A stretch of 64,000 bases of DNA from Nannobrachium achirus (Eukaryota; Chordata; Actinopteri; Myctophiformes; Myctophidae): the NCBI GenBank assembly GCA_963921795.1, contig OY997645.1, positions 27,288,159 through 27,352,158 on the forward strand, given 5' to 3'. Made by a program: the position numbers and the translations under genes. The notes under the pieces are model-generated. The model saw only the letters and a program-made list of their open reading frames with translations. It searched no databases and was not told the origin of the DNA. Below are positions 11,416 through 23,999 of this stretch, one piece after another. Numbering within the stretch: position 1 is the stretch's first letter; each line of letters starts with the position of its first letter.

Positions 11416-12075
11416 TTAACTCATTTCCCGCGATCCCCGTCGAAACCGTTGATTTCCCGCTGTACCACGCTGCGATGCCCGTCGTTCCCGGAAATTTAAT
11501 TAGCTTTAATCATTATAAAACAATTAAAAGTATGATCGCTGTATATAGCCGTTTCTGAGTCTTAGGCCCGCCTCCTAACTGTATCCTGCCGTATTTCCGG
11601 TTCTGACCGGATCTAGGTTTCCGTATCCTGTCCAAGGCCCAATCGTAGCTTCTGTCCCATCTGTTTACATTGTAAACAGAGGAAGAAGCAGCACGGTCAT
11701 TTCATTGTCTTTTTTCACACGTTTTTTTTCTATTTGATAGCCGTTTGATTCTTGTGCCCGCCTGGCATATGATCCGCGCACATATCGTCTGCTATGTGCG
11801 CGAACGTGTCCACGTGTTACCATAGCGCACAACTGGCCGTTTCCAATGTTTTCTTATGTAACACTGGCGGATACAGCAGGGGTAACTGCCTGGCAACGGA
11901 TTTGTCTATTCCAATGGATTATTTTTTATTCGAAAGCTGTCATCTTGTCTACCGGTCTACTACATGAGTCGCGCACAGATCATGCACTATGCGTGCACGT
12001 GCCCACGTTAAAAGGTAAGGACAATTTGGCAGCTGCTTACTACAGCTATGTTTAAAATGGCAGCAAAATTGTTAA
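11416..12075 (+). mobile_element. TTAA-bounded dispersed element, family T1, copy 1
   Basis: A 660-bp segment from TTAA (11416) to TTAA (12072-12075). It matches 46316-46980 over its whole length in the opposite orientation, with shared landmarks such as CGCGATCCCCG, GACCGGAT, GTGTCCACGTGTTACCATAGCGCACAA broken into conserved blocks, and GGACAATTTGGCAGC. Both copies stop at TTAA, and their flanks are unrelated, so TTAA is probably the target site. Terminal inverted repeats are weak. No protein is encoded. Confidence 0.75.
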
Positions 12076-12439
12076 CGTTAGGGGGGAAAGGGCAGAACTT
12101 AAGTTGATGCATGTTTATACTCTTTTATTAACCTTTTATTAACCTTTTTTTAAAAGGTTCCCACTGGCCTGTAAAGCTGGGCTGTAGAAAGTGAATGCAG
12201 GCATATTTGCAAGTGAAGGTGGGAGGGGGTAAAAGCATTGAAACTCCTTGTCCTCATAAAGAGGGATCAGCACTCTGAACGAGAGCTGCATACCGATGCA
12301 GGAGATGCCAGTGCCCAGAGGCAGAGAGCATGTTTTGCTGAAAAAAAGGCCCTAAGCAGCCAAGCTGAGAGCAAGAAGGAGAAAGGAAGAGGAGGCGTGC
12401 AGGAGGAAGGCACACAAATTGTACGAAGCCGAATGCAGG
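12076..12439. other. Unassigned DNA
   Basis: No gene. A frame from 12238 ends inside the (AG)n tract; its upstream 65 residues show no domain. Confidence 0.4.
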
Positions 12440-12546
<107 letters not shown>

Positions 12547-12726
12547 ATAGTGTGATGTTAGATACATCAGGCATTTCATCATGCATAAAAGGATAAAGAA
12601 CTGTAAAATACTTTTATGCTGATACTGTAGTATAAAAATGAGCATCAGCTTTTAAGAGAGTCTTGGACATGCACTTAAGTTCATCAATAGCTGGCTGGCT
12701 TTCTGATTGAACACATTAAGACCTGG

Positions 12727-13122
12727 AATTATTTTATACTTTAGCTATTGAAAAATAGCAGATTTACAAGCTCACAGCACGGCACTGAATATCACGCTGC
12801 GACATTTTTTGCAAATCTTTGAATATATTTTTTTCAAAGCAAACATTTGCATCTCAAATCTCTGCTTCTGGGGGTCCCTGGAACAACATATTTTGAGATG
12901 GGGGTCCGTGGCCAAATACATGTAATTTGGGTGGTCCTTGACAACAAAAGTTTTGAGAAACACTGATTTAGAAGAAGGATTTAGAAGACATTTATAGAAT
13001 CGGGTCAAAATGTTCATAGTCTTGCACCAAATTTCCATGATTTTTCAAAAATAGCATATCTCACAGCACGGCACGGTGAGCTTGTATATCTTCTATTTCT
13101 TAATAGCTAAAGCATAACATAA
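12727..13122 (-). mobile_element. Double-hairpin element, family D, copy 1
   Basis: The ends are inverted: TATACTTTAGCTATTGAAAA on the left and, read from the right, TATGCTTTAGCTATTAAGAA. Just inside each end sits a hairpin module or half module (12753-12790 and 13046-13100). Between them, on the minus strand, is CAGTGTTTCTCAAAAC, then phrases of the GGACCCCC, TGTATTTGGCCACGGACCCCC, CCAGGGACCCCCAGAAGC type. Copies occur at 48932-49363 and 61271-61785, and a partial one at 55620-55905. Confidence 0.75.
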
Positions 13123-15262
13123 TGGTTAAAGTGGTTCAATAGACATATCCTTGGAACAAGGTAGAGTAACACATCTCAAGTTGCAAACCACCCCATGCTT
13201 TTCAGATGGAGAGAAACAATTGTAAATACGGGTTTCTGCACACATTTAACCTCTGGGGAAATAAAATGTAAATGAGAAAGTGTGATTAGTTTGGGACTTG
13301 TGCATACAAATGTTCATTGTTCATACATTTATTATAAAACAAACAGTTGGCAAAGATAGATGATCGTGCTTCCTCTGTGATTATTAGGTTATTTCTTTGA
13401 AAACTGGTGGATCTATACTCTTCTGGATTCTGATCATATCAATTCATTATCTTTGGTCCCCTCTAATCCAAAATTATAAGGTTATTATAATTATAACAGC
13501 AGGCAAATTGTGAACTGTCATACTGTCTAACATTCATTTTGGTAGTCTTTCTTGGCTGATAAATGAATTGCAGGGTTCTAGCACTCAAGGTTATTTTGGA
13601 ACGCAGAAAATTGTCAGAAATTGTATTTATTCATGTTAAAATGTATTTGTACGGGTAATAATTACACTTACAATAAAAAACACATTTATGTGTTATTGTG
13701 AAAATATACCAATAAATATAAAAAAATAAGTAAGGTGCACACAATGTTTTTGCTAACTTTTACTTAGTATCAATAAGATTAATAATTTAATTATACAGCA
13801 ATCACTAAATTGAGTAAACAAACCTGTGTTAAGTGTTATTTGTACCAAATCTATTGAGTTTTGGTGACTAACACACATTACCTAACACATTTGCAGTACA
13901 AACAGGTTTGAACATCAATACCTCTACCTCATGCTTATTTTAGTTCCATACTTGTTATGACTGACTCGGTTTATGAAATGAGAAATTCCCATTTAAATTG
14001 GTGATAGAAAGCACACGTGGCAACACTGCATACTGGCTGTTTTTCATTATAAATGATGAACCACATACAATATGTTATAACTTTCTACATTATGGGTGAT
14101 AACACAGTCTTTGGCTTAGCTATGTGCAGTAACTGTAAGAAAGCACCATGGAGAGATGTAGCCTTCTATTTTGCATTGTGTTGCTGAAAAGTGATATACA
14201 CCTAAACCCCAAAGCTTAGAAGGAGAGTTTTCAGCACCCTAAGCTAGGCTTCGTTCCGACTGCAGGCAAATCCGATTTGCTTCTCAAATCTAATCTTTAG
14301 GACTGACTGTCCACACTGCTATTTGCAAGTGATCAGATCGGAGTTGCGTTTTCAGAGCTATTTACTTTGGTTGCTGTAACGATGTAATGACATACCGGTA
14401 AGTGTGAGTAATGCTTAATTCATACTCATAAGTCAGGCCTCAGTGTGCGAGTGTCCAGACTGAGAAACATCTTTAGAATTCACATCTCAAACCACCTAGG
14501 AATGTGGATCAAATCTGATTTGCAAAAATCGGGTCCCAGGTGGTTTACTGTTCAGTTTTGATAAAACCTCTCTGATCATCTGATTATAATATGGATAGAC
14601 CCAAAATAGGGAATATATGTTTTCCAGTCAGGAAAATAAGTGTCTGTAACATACATGTCACATTTAGATGGACGGCGTGGATTGAGATGCACTGAGCTCC
14701 AATTGGCAAAAAAAAACATTCAGAGGTGGCGAAAGAAAATGCCTGAATTAGAGGTTAAATGTTAAAGCTAGGAGGTGGCAATTAGCACCCCTTGGGACCT
14801 CAAATGATGCTCCTGGTCAGACTGGATGCCCACCGCCTGTGTGAGCTCAGAGATGATTACACATCGGATCCCCTAGTGCTGATGGAGTGTGGGTATCCTG
14901 GGTGTATCAAGTGCCCTTAACTACTGGTAGTGTAGCACCCCCCAGATAATGACTGGCCTGAGCCTATAGGAGCAGGGACTCATCACCCCATAAATACAGG
15001 GACCATATGGACTCACTGTGGAAAGCTGCCGACAGTCACTTTTCAAGTAGATCCATACTTGCAGCAGGCTTTGTACTGTGAGGCAGTATACAGTACTGTA
15101 CTGTACATGGGTGTTGTAACTCATTTGTTTCTATAAAGAAAAGTAAGAACTAAAGAGTTACTTTCGAGTTGACCCATAACAATCCTTTTTGTTTTTGCTG
15201 TGTATGACTAACTTGAAAACTGACATAGTCCACATAGTATTTGATAATGTAGGGACATAATT
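13123..15262. other. Unassigned AT-rich DNA with a possible old repeat
   Basis: Most is unrecognised. Between 14250 and 14560 two similar phrases, AAATCCGATTTGC and AAATCTGATTTGC, bracket about 260 bp together with TTCGTTCCGACTGCAGG, which looks like a dispersed repeat I cannot classify. No coding signal. Confidence 0.35.
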
Positions 15263-15263
15263 G

Positions 15264-15374
15264 CGACCGTCAGGTCGCAAGTTACTATGGAAAGCTCCAC
15301 CGGCGAGTCCTTTTTGCAGACAACATACATGCCACCTGACGGTCGCTTATCTCCCGATTAGAGAGTCTTACTGG
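15264..15374 (-). mobile_element. Deletion remnant of a rolling-circle-like (HINE-type) element: both ends, no body
   Basis: It starts with the hairpin GCGACCGTCAGGTCGC and continues into AGTTACTATGG and CTCCACCGGC, the reverse complement of the right end seen at 20620-20660. It ends with ACCTGACGGTCGCTTATCTCCCGATTAG, the reverse complement of the left end seen at 20071-20098. All tandem units are missing. Confidence 0.6.
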
Positions 15375-15750
15375 TAATAATGATAATAATACATCATAGT
15401 GCTTTTCATAGTACCCACGTTGCTTTACAAAACAAATCAAAATAAACATCTTTATTTAGGAGAGAAAAGACAAAGAATTGAGCAAAGACTAAGCTAAGAC
15501 ATGCATTTTCTATGATGACATTGCATTACAAAAAGAAGGCGGGGACTAGCGGCATGTTTCCATGTGGACCATGTCAGATTGACAATGTGATATAATATCG
15601 CTGGGACGTTATATTACTTCCAAATATGGAATTATAACATTTCAGTTTTAGTATTTCACTAGCATATGCTAGTAGGCACAACTTAGACTGCTGGCAGTGT
15701 TTACAAGAAATCTGGCACTGATTGCTCCTGTGGTTTGCGAGATTAGCCCC

Positions 15751-15899
<149 letters not shown>

Positions 15900-16620
15900 C
15901 CTTCTTCTAGTCTAGATGGCTCGGCCCCTAGATACTGTGGTGTAGAAAAACAGGTGGTATGTTAATGCCGGCGTAGATAGAGCATTCATATTTTGAGTTT
16001 TCCAATTATGAACACAAATTATTTGCCTTTAGAAGGAAATAGGTTGAGGTATTATTGCTACAGTTAACACATGTTAACAGAAACCATGGAAACAGTTATT
16101 GCAATAAATTATGAAGTCAAAGAGCAGAGTTCTCAAAATAGTTACTTATAATGGCTTATAATGTTTCAACTTTATAATGGAGCTCCAATCTCAGCATTCA
16201 GCCACAACTTAATTTCCTGGAAACATATAATATCATTCATTTTTCAACTTTACAAAAATATTACATCATAGTGCAGTTATGTCTTGACCAATACAATTCC
16301 AACCTAATCAATGTTTGCATGAATACAGTATATTTAATTCACACGATGAGGTCAAACGATTAGTATGCAGAGCTTGGCATATTTCAGATGTTTGAATTAT
16401 TGAAGATATGAAATTGGTTTACTGCACATTTTCCAATAAGATACTGCAGAACACACATTTCATTCCAATTAGGTTCAACAACTTCTTTCCCTCTGCTAAT
16501 TTCTCTTAAGCGAGAATCCTATATTGTCCATATTCTTGGCATGTCATGATAGGCGAAATAGGCGAACATTCAGTGCGTTCCGAGACTTTGTGAGCTTATA
16601 GTGTAGTGTACTATAGTGTG
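15900..16620. other. Unassigned AT-rich DNA
   Basis: No recognised feature. It ends in a low-complexity TAGTGTAGTGTACTATAGTGTG stretch. Confidence 0.4.
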
Positions 16621-16825
16621 ACCCCTGATGGGATCACCACCTTATCGTGGTGGGGTGGTTTGCACGTCTCCATGACCCTTAGTTAAAGCTATGTTGGGTA
16701 GGGTCACCCATGCCGAAGACCAATGCCAGACAAAGAGTGATTCCACTGGCCCTCCAGGTTGGGGGTTGGGCTGCGGGCTGATAACCCGCACCTGGAAAAA
16801 CACATTGTTACAGAAACCAGAACCA
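16621..16825 (+). mobile_element. LINE fragment (5' or ORF1-proximal region)
   Basis: The phrases GGGATCACCACCTTATCGTGG, GGTAGGGTCACCCATGCC, AAGACCAATGCCAGACAAAG and CCAGGTTGGGGGTTGGGCTG are ones I know from a LINE widespread in fish. A broken frame reads LGRVTHAEDQCQTK-like followed by PPGWGLGCGLI. The copy has no reverse transcriptase and stops abruptly. Confidence 0.45.
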
Positions 16826-17106
16826 GTATATATATGGTTTAGTGCTTAATGGTTTCTTTGGAATGACCAATTACTGTGTACTGTGTACTGTGTACAACAA
16901 ATAATAGAAATAACATTTATTTTTGAGATCCCACAACTTGTAAGAGAAATCATGTTTTTCACATTGTACATGTGAGGGAATGTCTGGCTTTGTAAAATGT
17001 GTTATATGAAAAGGCCTCAATTTCATACTTAATTGTTTAATTTATCCTAGAATCCAACCAGACCACAGTACATGTATATATAGTACTTGTCCGACTTTCT
17101 TCCATC
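16826..17106. other. Unassigned DNA
   Basis: No recognisable feature before the TTTC array. Confidence 0.4.
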
Positions 17107-17112
17107 CGAGTT

Positions 17113-17164
<52 letters not shown>

Positions 17165-17165
17165 T
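17107..17165. repeat. (TTTC)n microsatellite
   Basis: About 14 TTTC units. Confidence 0.97.
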
Positions 17166-17166
17166 T

Positions 17167-17325
17167 CAGATAAACTTTATTTTGCCACACTACGCCTCCA
17201 CAGTTTTGTTTCTTTCCAGTCAGATAAACTTTATTTTGCCACACTACAGTATGCCTCCACAGTTTTGTTTCTTTCCAGTCAGATAAACTTTATTTTGCCA
17301 CACAACGCCTCCATAGTTTTGGTGG
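17167..17325. repeat. Three-copy minisatellite, 54-60 bp
   Basis: CAGATAAACTTTATTTTGCC followed by ACAC(T/A)AC and GCCTCCA(C/T)AGTTTTG begins at 17167, 17220 and 17280. The second unit has a 6-bp insertion. Confidence 0.9.
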
Positions 17326-17639
17326 CACGCACTTGGGCCATATATCAAATTGCCCGGCTCCATCGGGACTCTTCTGCTTGCATATTGCTAAGAGATATAT
17401 ATGTTATATACACTTAGTTAAATTCATTAGTGAATGTGTTTTCTCCATTGACTTGAATGGGAAAATGCAACATTTTAAGTTTCCCCAAATATGGAGATGA
17501 CAGACATCATAGATGACACAGTATGTCCATATATGGGCATTCCAAGATATGGGATGACATCAGGGATCTCCATATATGGGCATACAAGGGACAAGGACTT
17601 GCAATTTCAGAGAATTGCATATTTCTACTTCTACTATGG
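17326..17639. other. Unassigned DNA with two CCATATATGG boxes
   Basis: TCCATATATGGGCAT occurs twice (about 17526 and 17571) around GGGATGACATCAGGGATC. The same phrases recur at 41470-41610 and 63885-63925, so this belongs to a dispersed repeat. CCATATATGG fits the CArG-box consensus of SRF, but binding is not implied. Confidence 0.55.
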
Positions 17640-18345
17640 ATTGACCCGGTGGAAAACAAACTCCCTGGATGCCAATTCAGAACCTCTGGCCCACATTTTT
17701 CACATGGGCATGTTCTAGCGCCACCTGGAGGCCGATTTTTACGAAACTATTTTTCAGACAGTTCTCCTACAGATTTTGTCCAAAACTCACGCACATCTGT
17801 AGACACTAGACATTATCTCTATACTCATGTAATCAACATGGATCTGTCCGATTTTCCATATTCCATCCTGATTGGGCCGTTTTGAAGAAAATGCGGCAAA
17901 TCATGAATGCAGCTTGCGATTTGTGTGACATTTTGCATGTACATTCCCACTAGGCCAAGGAAGAAATGCCACTTCAAAATGTTCAAATCATGGTCACTCA
18001 ACCACTTATGGTGGCACTATAACAAGCTGATTTGTGTTTGCCAGACCCATGAAATGGGTAGGCCTACATAAGCAAATGTCTGTCCGGGTTTTCTATATAA
18101 AGGGTATATATGATGATGACATGATGATGACATGCCTACAAAAGGCATGATGTCATAAATGATGATGACAGACAGGGGGTCTGGCACAACCAGGTTGACC
18201 TGGTCTAGTTTACCTATGACTCCACGATCTGTGTAAAACTTTGTATGCACACTCCCTAGAGTCACATTGGCCTATTATAGCGCCAGCAGGAGGCCACAAT
18301 AACCTACCTGACCTGACGGAGGCCTGTGCTCGGAAGAGCACTTTT
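17640..18345 (+). mobile_element. Rolling-circle-like (HINE-type) element with Helitron-like 3' end
   Basis: The body carries phrases of the window-wide tandem-unit family: CTCCCTGGATGCCAATTCAGA, TAGCGCCACCTGGAGGC, GATCTGTCCGATTTTCC, CATTCCCACTAGGCC. The right end is GGCCTGTGCTCGGAAGAGCAC followed by TTTTTCTAG and then T. That is a 6-bp-stem, 4-nt-loop hairpin a few bases before CTAG, as at Helitron 3' ends. The left boundary is unclear. No Rep/helicase is encoded. Confidence 0.6.
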
Positions 18346-19504
18346 TCTAGTTTTCATTATGTAATACATTATGTTTACTGTATATTCATTATGTAATCTC
18401 TACAGGGAATGATAGACAGAAACTACGTCGATGGTGAATGGTCAATGATGAGAAACAGATGTTGGATATAGGATACCTGCCTTACAGTATAGCCACTTCA
18501 CTTCCTACAGAGAGTTGGATGGCTGCATGCAAGTTGCATGAGTTGTATAATGCTTCCCTGGCCCGAATAAGCATTGTTGAAGGATCATTTTAGTGTTATT
18601 TATTTTATTACACATCAATGTTGAACATCTGTTAATTGTTCTTACACTATGCAACATAGGGGTTCAGCCACACTGCAAAATCCTGAGTGTTAATTTAACT
18701 CTGAGAGTTTACAAATTAAATCAAATGGACCGGCAAAATTAAGATAACTTTAGTTCGTTAATTGAGTTAAATGAACACGCTTTTACTGTGCAGTAGGGCC
18801 CCAAATTGATATGGAATTAAATGTTTTTGCCCCAAAAGTAATTTACACCAGCATGTTGGTCACTTGCTATGAATTGTGGTTAGACTACGTTTTGATTATC
18901 TTGTGACTTCACCAGTTATTTTGATTACCTACATCCAGATGTATCCATCATGTTCTGTGTTTATGTGAATGTCAATAAATCTTTCCGTAGCCATTAATAC
19001 TAACTCAGGACATGTAGTCATCGAGGCCACAAGAATTGCCCTTCTCCAATCTTGGACAAGACAGAGAAAGTAGAGCTCAAACTCAAAGTAACCTTGACAC
19101 TGCTGATGATTCAGTCAGGTGTTCCCTCAGATACATTTTGTTAATGTGTTTTTCTTTTACTATCTAATAGCTGCCTCTTATTTCCACTGCCTGTAGCAAA
19201 GCTCCCTTAACAGCCACAGACTGCAGCTTCCATCTGTACACAGTTTATGTCCTCTGCACAGAATGTGAGAGACAAAAGCAGCAGGCTTCGAGGAATTCTT
19301 TAATTCTGTCATTATGTAGAGATTGCAATTTGCATTTTGTAATTTGCCATCCTTATTTTATGCTCACGTACACTGGGAACCTCTGCCGAAATAACATTTA
19401 GTGAGGTTTTTGACCATGTAGTGACTGCATATCTATTGTACACTGTACCTATTTGCTATTTGCTTAATAGGCTGAGCCAACAAATCCACCTCTCTTCTAC
19501 ACAG
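18346..19504. other. Unassigned DNA
   Basis: No gene or named repeat seen. AT-rich with no long open frame. Confidence 0.4.
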
Positions 19505-19920
19505 CAGTAATACTAATCGGGAGATAAGCGCCCGCCACGTCGCATACACAAACTTTAGAAGGCAGTCGTAGCCAATCAGGAGGGAATATGGGAAATCGGA
19601 CAGATCCATGTTGATGACATGACTTTAGAGATACTGTGTACCGCTTTGCGTGATTTTAAAATCTGTAAGAGCAGTGTCCAAAAATGAGTTTTTCAAAAAT
19701 CTGCCTGATGGTGGCGCTAGAAGAGGGCCAAGTGAGAAATCAGGGGCGGAGGTTGTGAGTGATTTGCCATCCAAGGAGTGTGTGTGCAAAGTTTGGCATT
19801 GATAGATAGGGCCAACGGTGGCAGACATAGGCAAAAGTGTGACATGACGTGACGTGACGTGACATGACAGACTGACTGACAGACACACAGCCGGTGGAGC
19901 TTTTCATAGTAACTTGCGAA
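19505..19920 (+). mobile_element. Rolling-circle-like (HINE-type) element, short copy
   Basis: Left end TAATCGGGAGATAAGCGCCC then CGTCGCA. Body with GGACAGATCCATGTTGATGA, GCGTGATTTTAAAATCTGTAAGAGCAGTG and GGTGGCGCTAGAAGAGGGCC. A GACTGACTGACAGACA tract, CCGGTGGAG and TAGTAACTTGCG close it, with the last hairpin arm replaced by an A run. One tandem unit only. Confidence 0.6.
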
Positions 19921-20061
19921 AAAAAAAAAAAAAAACATGTGTTGGACAGTGCTTAATTAATTGTGACACCCCCCCAGTTCCAGTCAAGAATGGATTACAA
20001 ACTCAGATGCCCCTGAATAATAAATTGTGTATGTGTACACACAACTAGAACCAGTAAGACT

Positions 20062-20666
20062 CCCTAATCGGGAGATAAGCGACTGCCAGGTCGCATGTAA
20101 AAATCAGCCTGATGTTGGTGCTAAATGGGACAGATCCATGTTGATGACATGACTGTAGACATGTGTATCGCTTTGCGTGATTTTAGGGCAAAATCTGTAG
20201 GAGCAGTGTCCAAAAATGTGTTTGAAAAAATCTGCCTGAAGGTGGCGCTAAATGGGACAGATCCATGTTGATGACATGGCTGTAGACATACTGTGTACCG
20301 CTTTGCATGATTTTAGGGCAAAATCTGTAGGAGCAGTGTCCAAAAATGTGTTTGAAAAAATCGGCCTGATGGTGGCGCTAGATGGGACCGATGCATGTTG
20401 CTGACATGACTGTAGAGATACTGTGTAGCGATTTGCGTGATTTTAGGGCAAAATCTGTAGGAGCAGTGTCCAAAAATGTGTTTTGCAAGAATCTGCCTCA
20501 TGGTGGCGCTAGAAGAGGGCTGGCAAGTGTGTGTGTGCAAATGTTGGCATGGATAAGGGCAACTGTGGCGGAGATATGAGTAGGGGAAAAGTGTGGCGTG
20601 ACTGACAGACAGACAGACAGACAGCCGGTGGAGGTTTTGATAGTAACTGCGACCTGACGGTCGCAA
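20062..20666 (+). mobile_element. Rolling-circle-like (HINE-type) element with three or four tandem units
   Basis: Left end CTAATCGGGAGATAAGCGAC with a small hairpin (GCGAC-TGCCAG-GTCGC). The body repeats every 125-130 bp: the GGTGNCGCTA phrase occurs near 20116, 20241, 20371 and 20500, with GGGACAGATCCATGTTGATG and AGGAGCAGTGTCCAAAAATG. It ends (GACA)n, GCCGGTGGAG, TAGTAACT, then GCGACCTGACGGTCGC, a 6-bp-stem hairpin with a TGAC loop. No protein. Confidence 0.65.
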
Positions 20667-20879
20667 TCAAGGCATTGAATAATAAAATATGTTAAGTGTA
20701 CCACTATTGATGTGCATGTTTTGTGATGTCCCAGTGAACTTGACCTTTGACCACCAAATTCTGATCAACTGTTTTTAGTTCCTTTTCCATTTTCTCCCAA
20801 TTTAGTCATTTCCATTTCCCCACATATGTATATTTCCTGTCACTACCAATGGCTACTTGTTGGCCTTCGGGTATAGCTT

Positions 20880-21160
20880 AGACAACCGCATGTCTGGCCA
20901 GTTACACATGGAGTTGCCAGGCTCATTTTCACCCAACAGTGAGGAGTTTCAGCAGGAGGGTGTAACGCATGTGGAGCAACATGCTTTTCCTTCCTGTTCC
21001 ACTCCCTAATGAACAGGCTTTCCACCCGTGAACATAGACAATTGTGTTAGTTCCAGTGCCTAGCCAAGCCTTAGGCACCGTGAAGGAATCAAACTCCAGT
21101 ATTCCACGGTGGTGGGCAGGGACATAACCCCTACACCACCCTGATGCGATGCCCACCAAA
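20880..21160 (-). mobile_element. tRNA-derived SINE, family S1
   Basis: On the minus strand it begins GGGTGGTGTAGGGGTTATG, then CCTGCCCACCACCGTGGAA and GGAGTTTGATTCC. The first and last phrases sit where the A and B boxes of a tRNA promoter would be. Similar heads occur at 23905-23991 (+) and 61805-61880 (-). The downstream body is not assigned. Confidence 0.55.
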
Positions 21161-22657
21161 TCCTAATCAGCTCATACTTGAGTCCAAGAGGATGTTTGTG
21201 ACTGATTTAATGAAATTCCATCCAGGTGTGTCCCCGAGATTGCGTTCATGAGAATTGAACGTATGTGAGGTCACAGTGATTTTCACCTTTGACCCCCAAA
21301 ATCAAATCAATTTGTCTTTGAATCCAAGGAGACATTTGTGACAAATTTAGAAGAAATATGGTAACAAGTGGTTGCGGACAGCTCCCTCTATTATACAAAT
21401 CTCAGCCCCACAGGAAACGGGATGTGATGTCATAGAAAATCCGGTTATGCATCTGCTTCCAGTAAAAACATTTTTACAGAAACGCCAGTTTCTCAGCTTC
21501 CTGACTTTCGCTGCGTGCACTGCACAGTCAAAAGAGGGTTTCACGGAAGCACAGAGATTTTGGTTAAATATTCTTGGCAGTGAATGTATCAAAAGTAAAA
21601 TACCTTTTCATAGTACAAAGAAACAAAACAGTCTATTTCTACTACTTTTCTACTCTAGTTTTGAGTGCAGTTCATCGTCACAAACTATTTTGTAACTATT
21701 TCTGAGTTTTGAGTGGATGTTGTGTATTACATAAAAGAAAACTATTTGCTTGTATGTGTTAGTTTTGTGTGTATTTTGTCCATCTTCCGACTTCAAGTCA
21801 TTTTACAATTGTAGCCCCCTGCCTAATCTACACCAACAATGACCTACCAACTGACTTACTCAAACTATTGCTACCGGGAGCACTTCCAATCAGTTCTCCC
21901 AGACAAAATGTACACAATATGGTGTGATGACAGTTTAAACTTTTAAAACTTTGCTGCGACTAAGCATCTGGCGCATGCAAGTCACCAGGACAATAGGAAC
22001 CACAACATAAAACTAAAATATTATAATTTACCTTGTTTGAAAGTGCTAATTTCATGGTGTGACCCATTTTAAATTTTTACCATTGCATGCATTGTAGCAT
22101 ATGGTAATTGCAGAGCACCATTTCCTACAGTATTGGATAAGTGTGGTCCTGTGCTCCAGTTGTCAGACTGGGGGGCCTTGTAGAAGCCTGCAGGGGAGAC
22201 CCATGCTGCGGATATCTGTCACTCCACTATTCCAAAGAGCTTATCACAGGGGGAACATTTTCTGCTTCACCGGTTACTCAAATCGTGTTTCTTTCTGTAT
22301 GCCTGCATAATACAGATCCTTACAGGATCAACTAGGCACTAGTATTAACACAACATTTTATACAGTCGATATAAGACACACAAGAAAAGTACTAAGACAC
22401 ATCGTTTGATGTATTGTCGGTTTTATTTTATTTATTAAGACTAAGCAAGAAGCAACAACAACAAAGAACAAAAATGTCAGCAAGTCAAGGCAGATTTGTT
22501 ATATCATTATGCATTTTGAATATTTTGTTGGATATTTGTCAAGCCTCATAAACCCTTTACTGCTCATATAGTGTGCTTAAGCATAGAGCTACAGGGCACA
22601 CTGTTAATGTAGTTGTTAAAACCCCGCTATACTTAGTTGTGGCTGGTGTCGTGCATC
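21161..22657. other. Unassigned DNA with one transposon end
   Basis: At about 22046-22074, AATTTCATGGTGTGACCCATTTTAA resembles in pieces the right end of the TTAA-flanked element at 6774-7347. The rest shows no recognised feature. Open frames near 21347-21695 overlap on both strands and lack domains. Confidence 0.4.
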
Positions 22658-22725
22658 GAAAATAGCAGATCTACAAGCTCAAAATGCTTTGTGCCGTGAC
22701 ATGACGGGAGCTTGAAGATCGGCTT
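22658..22725. repeat. Hairpin module, diverged solo copy
   Basis: GAAAATAGCAGATCTACAAG on the left and GAGCTTGAAGATCGGCTTGTA on the right are imperfectly complementary around a loop of about 25 nt. No surrounding terminal repeats are evident. Confidence 0.65.
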
Positions 22726-23904
22726 GTATATCACCCTTTAGGATGAGGCAGATGGCAAGGAGATGCCCAAAGAGAAATCCCCTTTAAAGCATCTGTTTGC
22801 CATCTTTGAAGACATACATTATGTAGTCATATGCGGTATCCTGGAGATGTTAACAGACAACACATTTACTTTTAAGTTATTTTCACTGTTCCATGTTCTA
22901 TGAAACACTCCTTAATGAAAAGCTTTTATTGATCTCTATATAGACCCCTTTCACAGCAGCCATTTGATGTGTAAACACAGCTGAAGATAATTGTGGTTGG
23001 GTTTAATTTAATTGTTTCTGTGTGGCAGCATGGACAGATAACTTCATGCTAGCACACAGCAGGTGTTACTGTAACACACGCAAAATGAACATCATTATCT
23101 TCAGCTGCTTTTACCAGTTCAAATGTCTTTTGTGAAGCGGTTCCATTGACTGGGACGCTATCGTCAAGCCTTCTCTCGAGGTGCCTACTGCCTATATCAT
23201 TTTGCAATGTAACATTCATTGTGATATACATGGGCCACAGTTGTGGTACATGGGCCACACAGTACAGTATGTTATTTCGGTGTGTATATTTGCATTTTAA
23301 AGCTCCAATCCGGAATTTATTTTAATTAATTAAACATTATTTTATTAATCTGTATGATAGAGTATGACAATACAAATAATCGGCACATCTGCCGTGACAT
23401 ACTACTCCATACTCTGCTACTGATACATTGTATGTGTAATTTCTGCTTTGAGAAATATATTTGCATTTACATTACTTGGTCTGTTGATGCTATTTTCACT
23501 CTGGGTACTGTGGACATTATGGGTTGCAGCTTTAATATTGGATATTATGATAATATTACCATATTATGATATTGCTGACAATTTGTTGAAGCAGTTGAAA
23601 AGGAAGAAACAATGTACCTAAAACTGGATACTGTAAAAAGGCTTCATAGCTTTGCTTTGGGAAATGACAAACCACAACCTGGTGTGTTTATTTGTTTAAA
23701 TACAAAACTTTTTTATTAATCTTCTATATTTCATTTAATTATTTTCTCTTGGCACCTCTTAGGACACACAATCCAATTTCAATAATAAATGCATTGAAAT
23801 ATCTATTAACATAAACTTGAAACCTATCCATAGGTTTAAATTGTTGATTCGTAGTACACGTACGTATCAGCGGTCTTGGGCATTGCATTGCACTTGTTTG
23901 GTCC
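22726..23904. other. Unassigned AT-rich DNA
   Basis: No gene or named repeat recognised. Confidence 0.4.
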
Positions 23905-23991
23905 AGCAGTGGTAAATTGCCTGCCCACCACCGCAGAAATTGTGGGTTTGAATCTACCGTGGTGCATTCGACTTTGTCAAGCATCAGTATG
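23905..23991 (+). mobile_element. tRNA-derived SINE head, family S1
   Basis: GGTCCAGCAGTGGTAAATTG, CCTGCCCACCACCGCAGAAA and GTGGGTTTGAATCTACC match the head of the copy at 20880-21160 and contain a B-box-like GGTTTGAATC. It is cut on the right by the hAT element at 24000. Confidence 0.5.
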
Positions 23992-23999
23992 AACGCAAT

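Noticed and set aside
20062-20666. Possible CRISPR-like array because of regular 125-130-bp units
   Set aside because: The units themselves are repeated with no unique spacers, and the setting is vertebrate. It is a tandem array inside a transposon.
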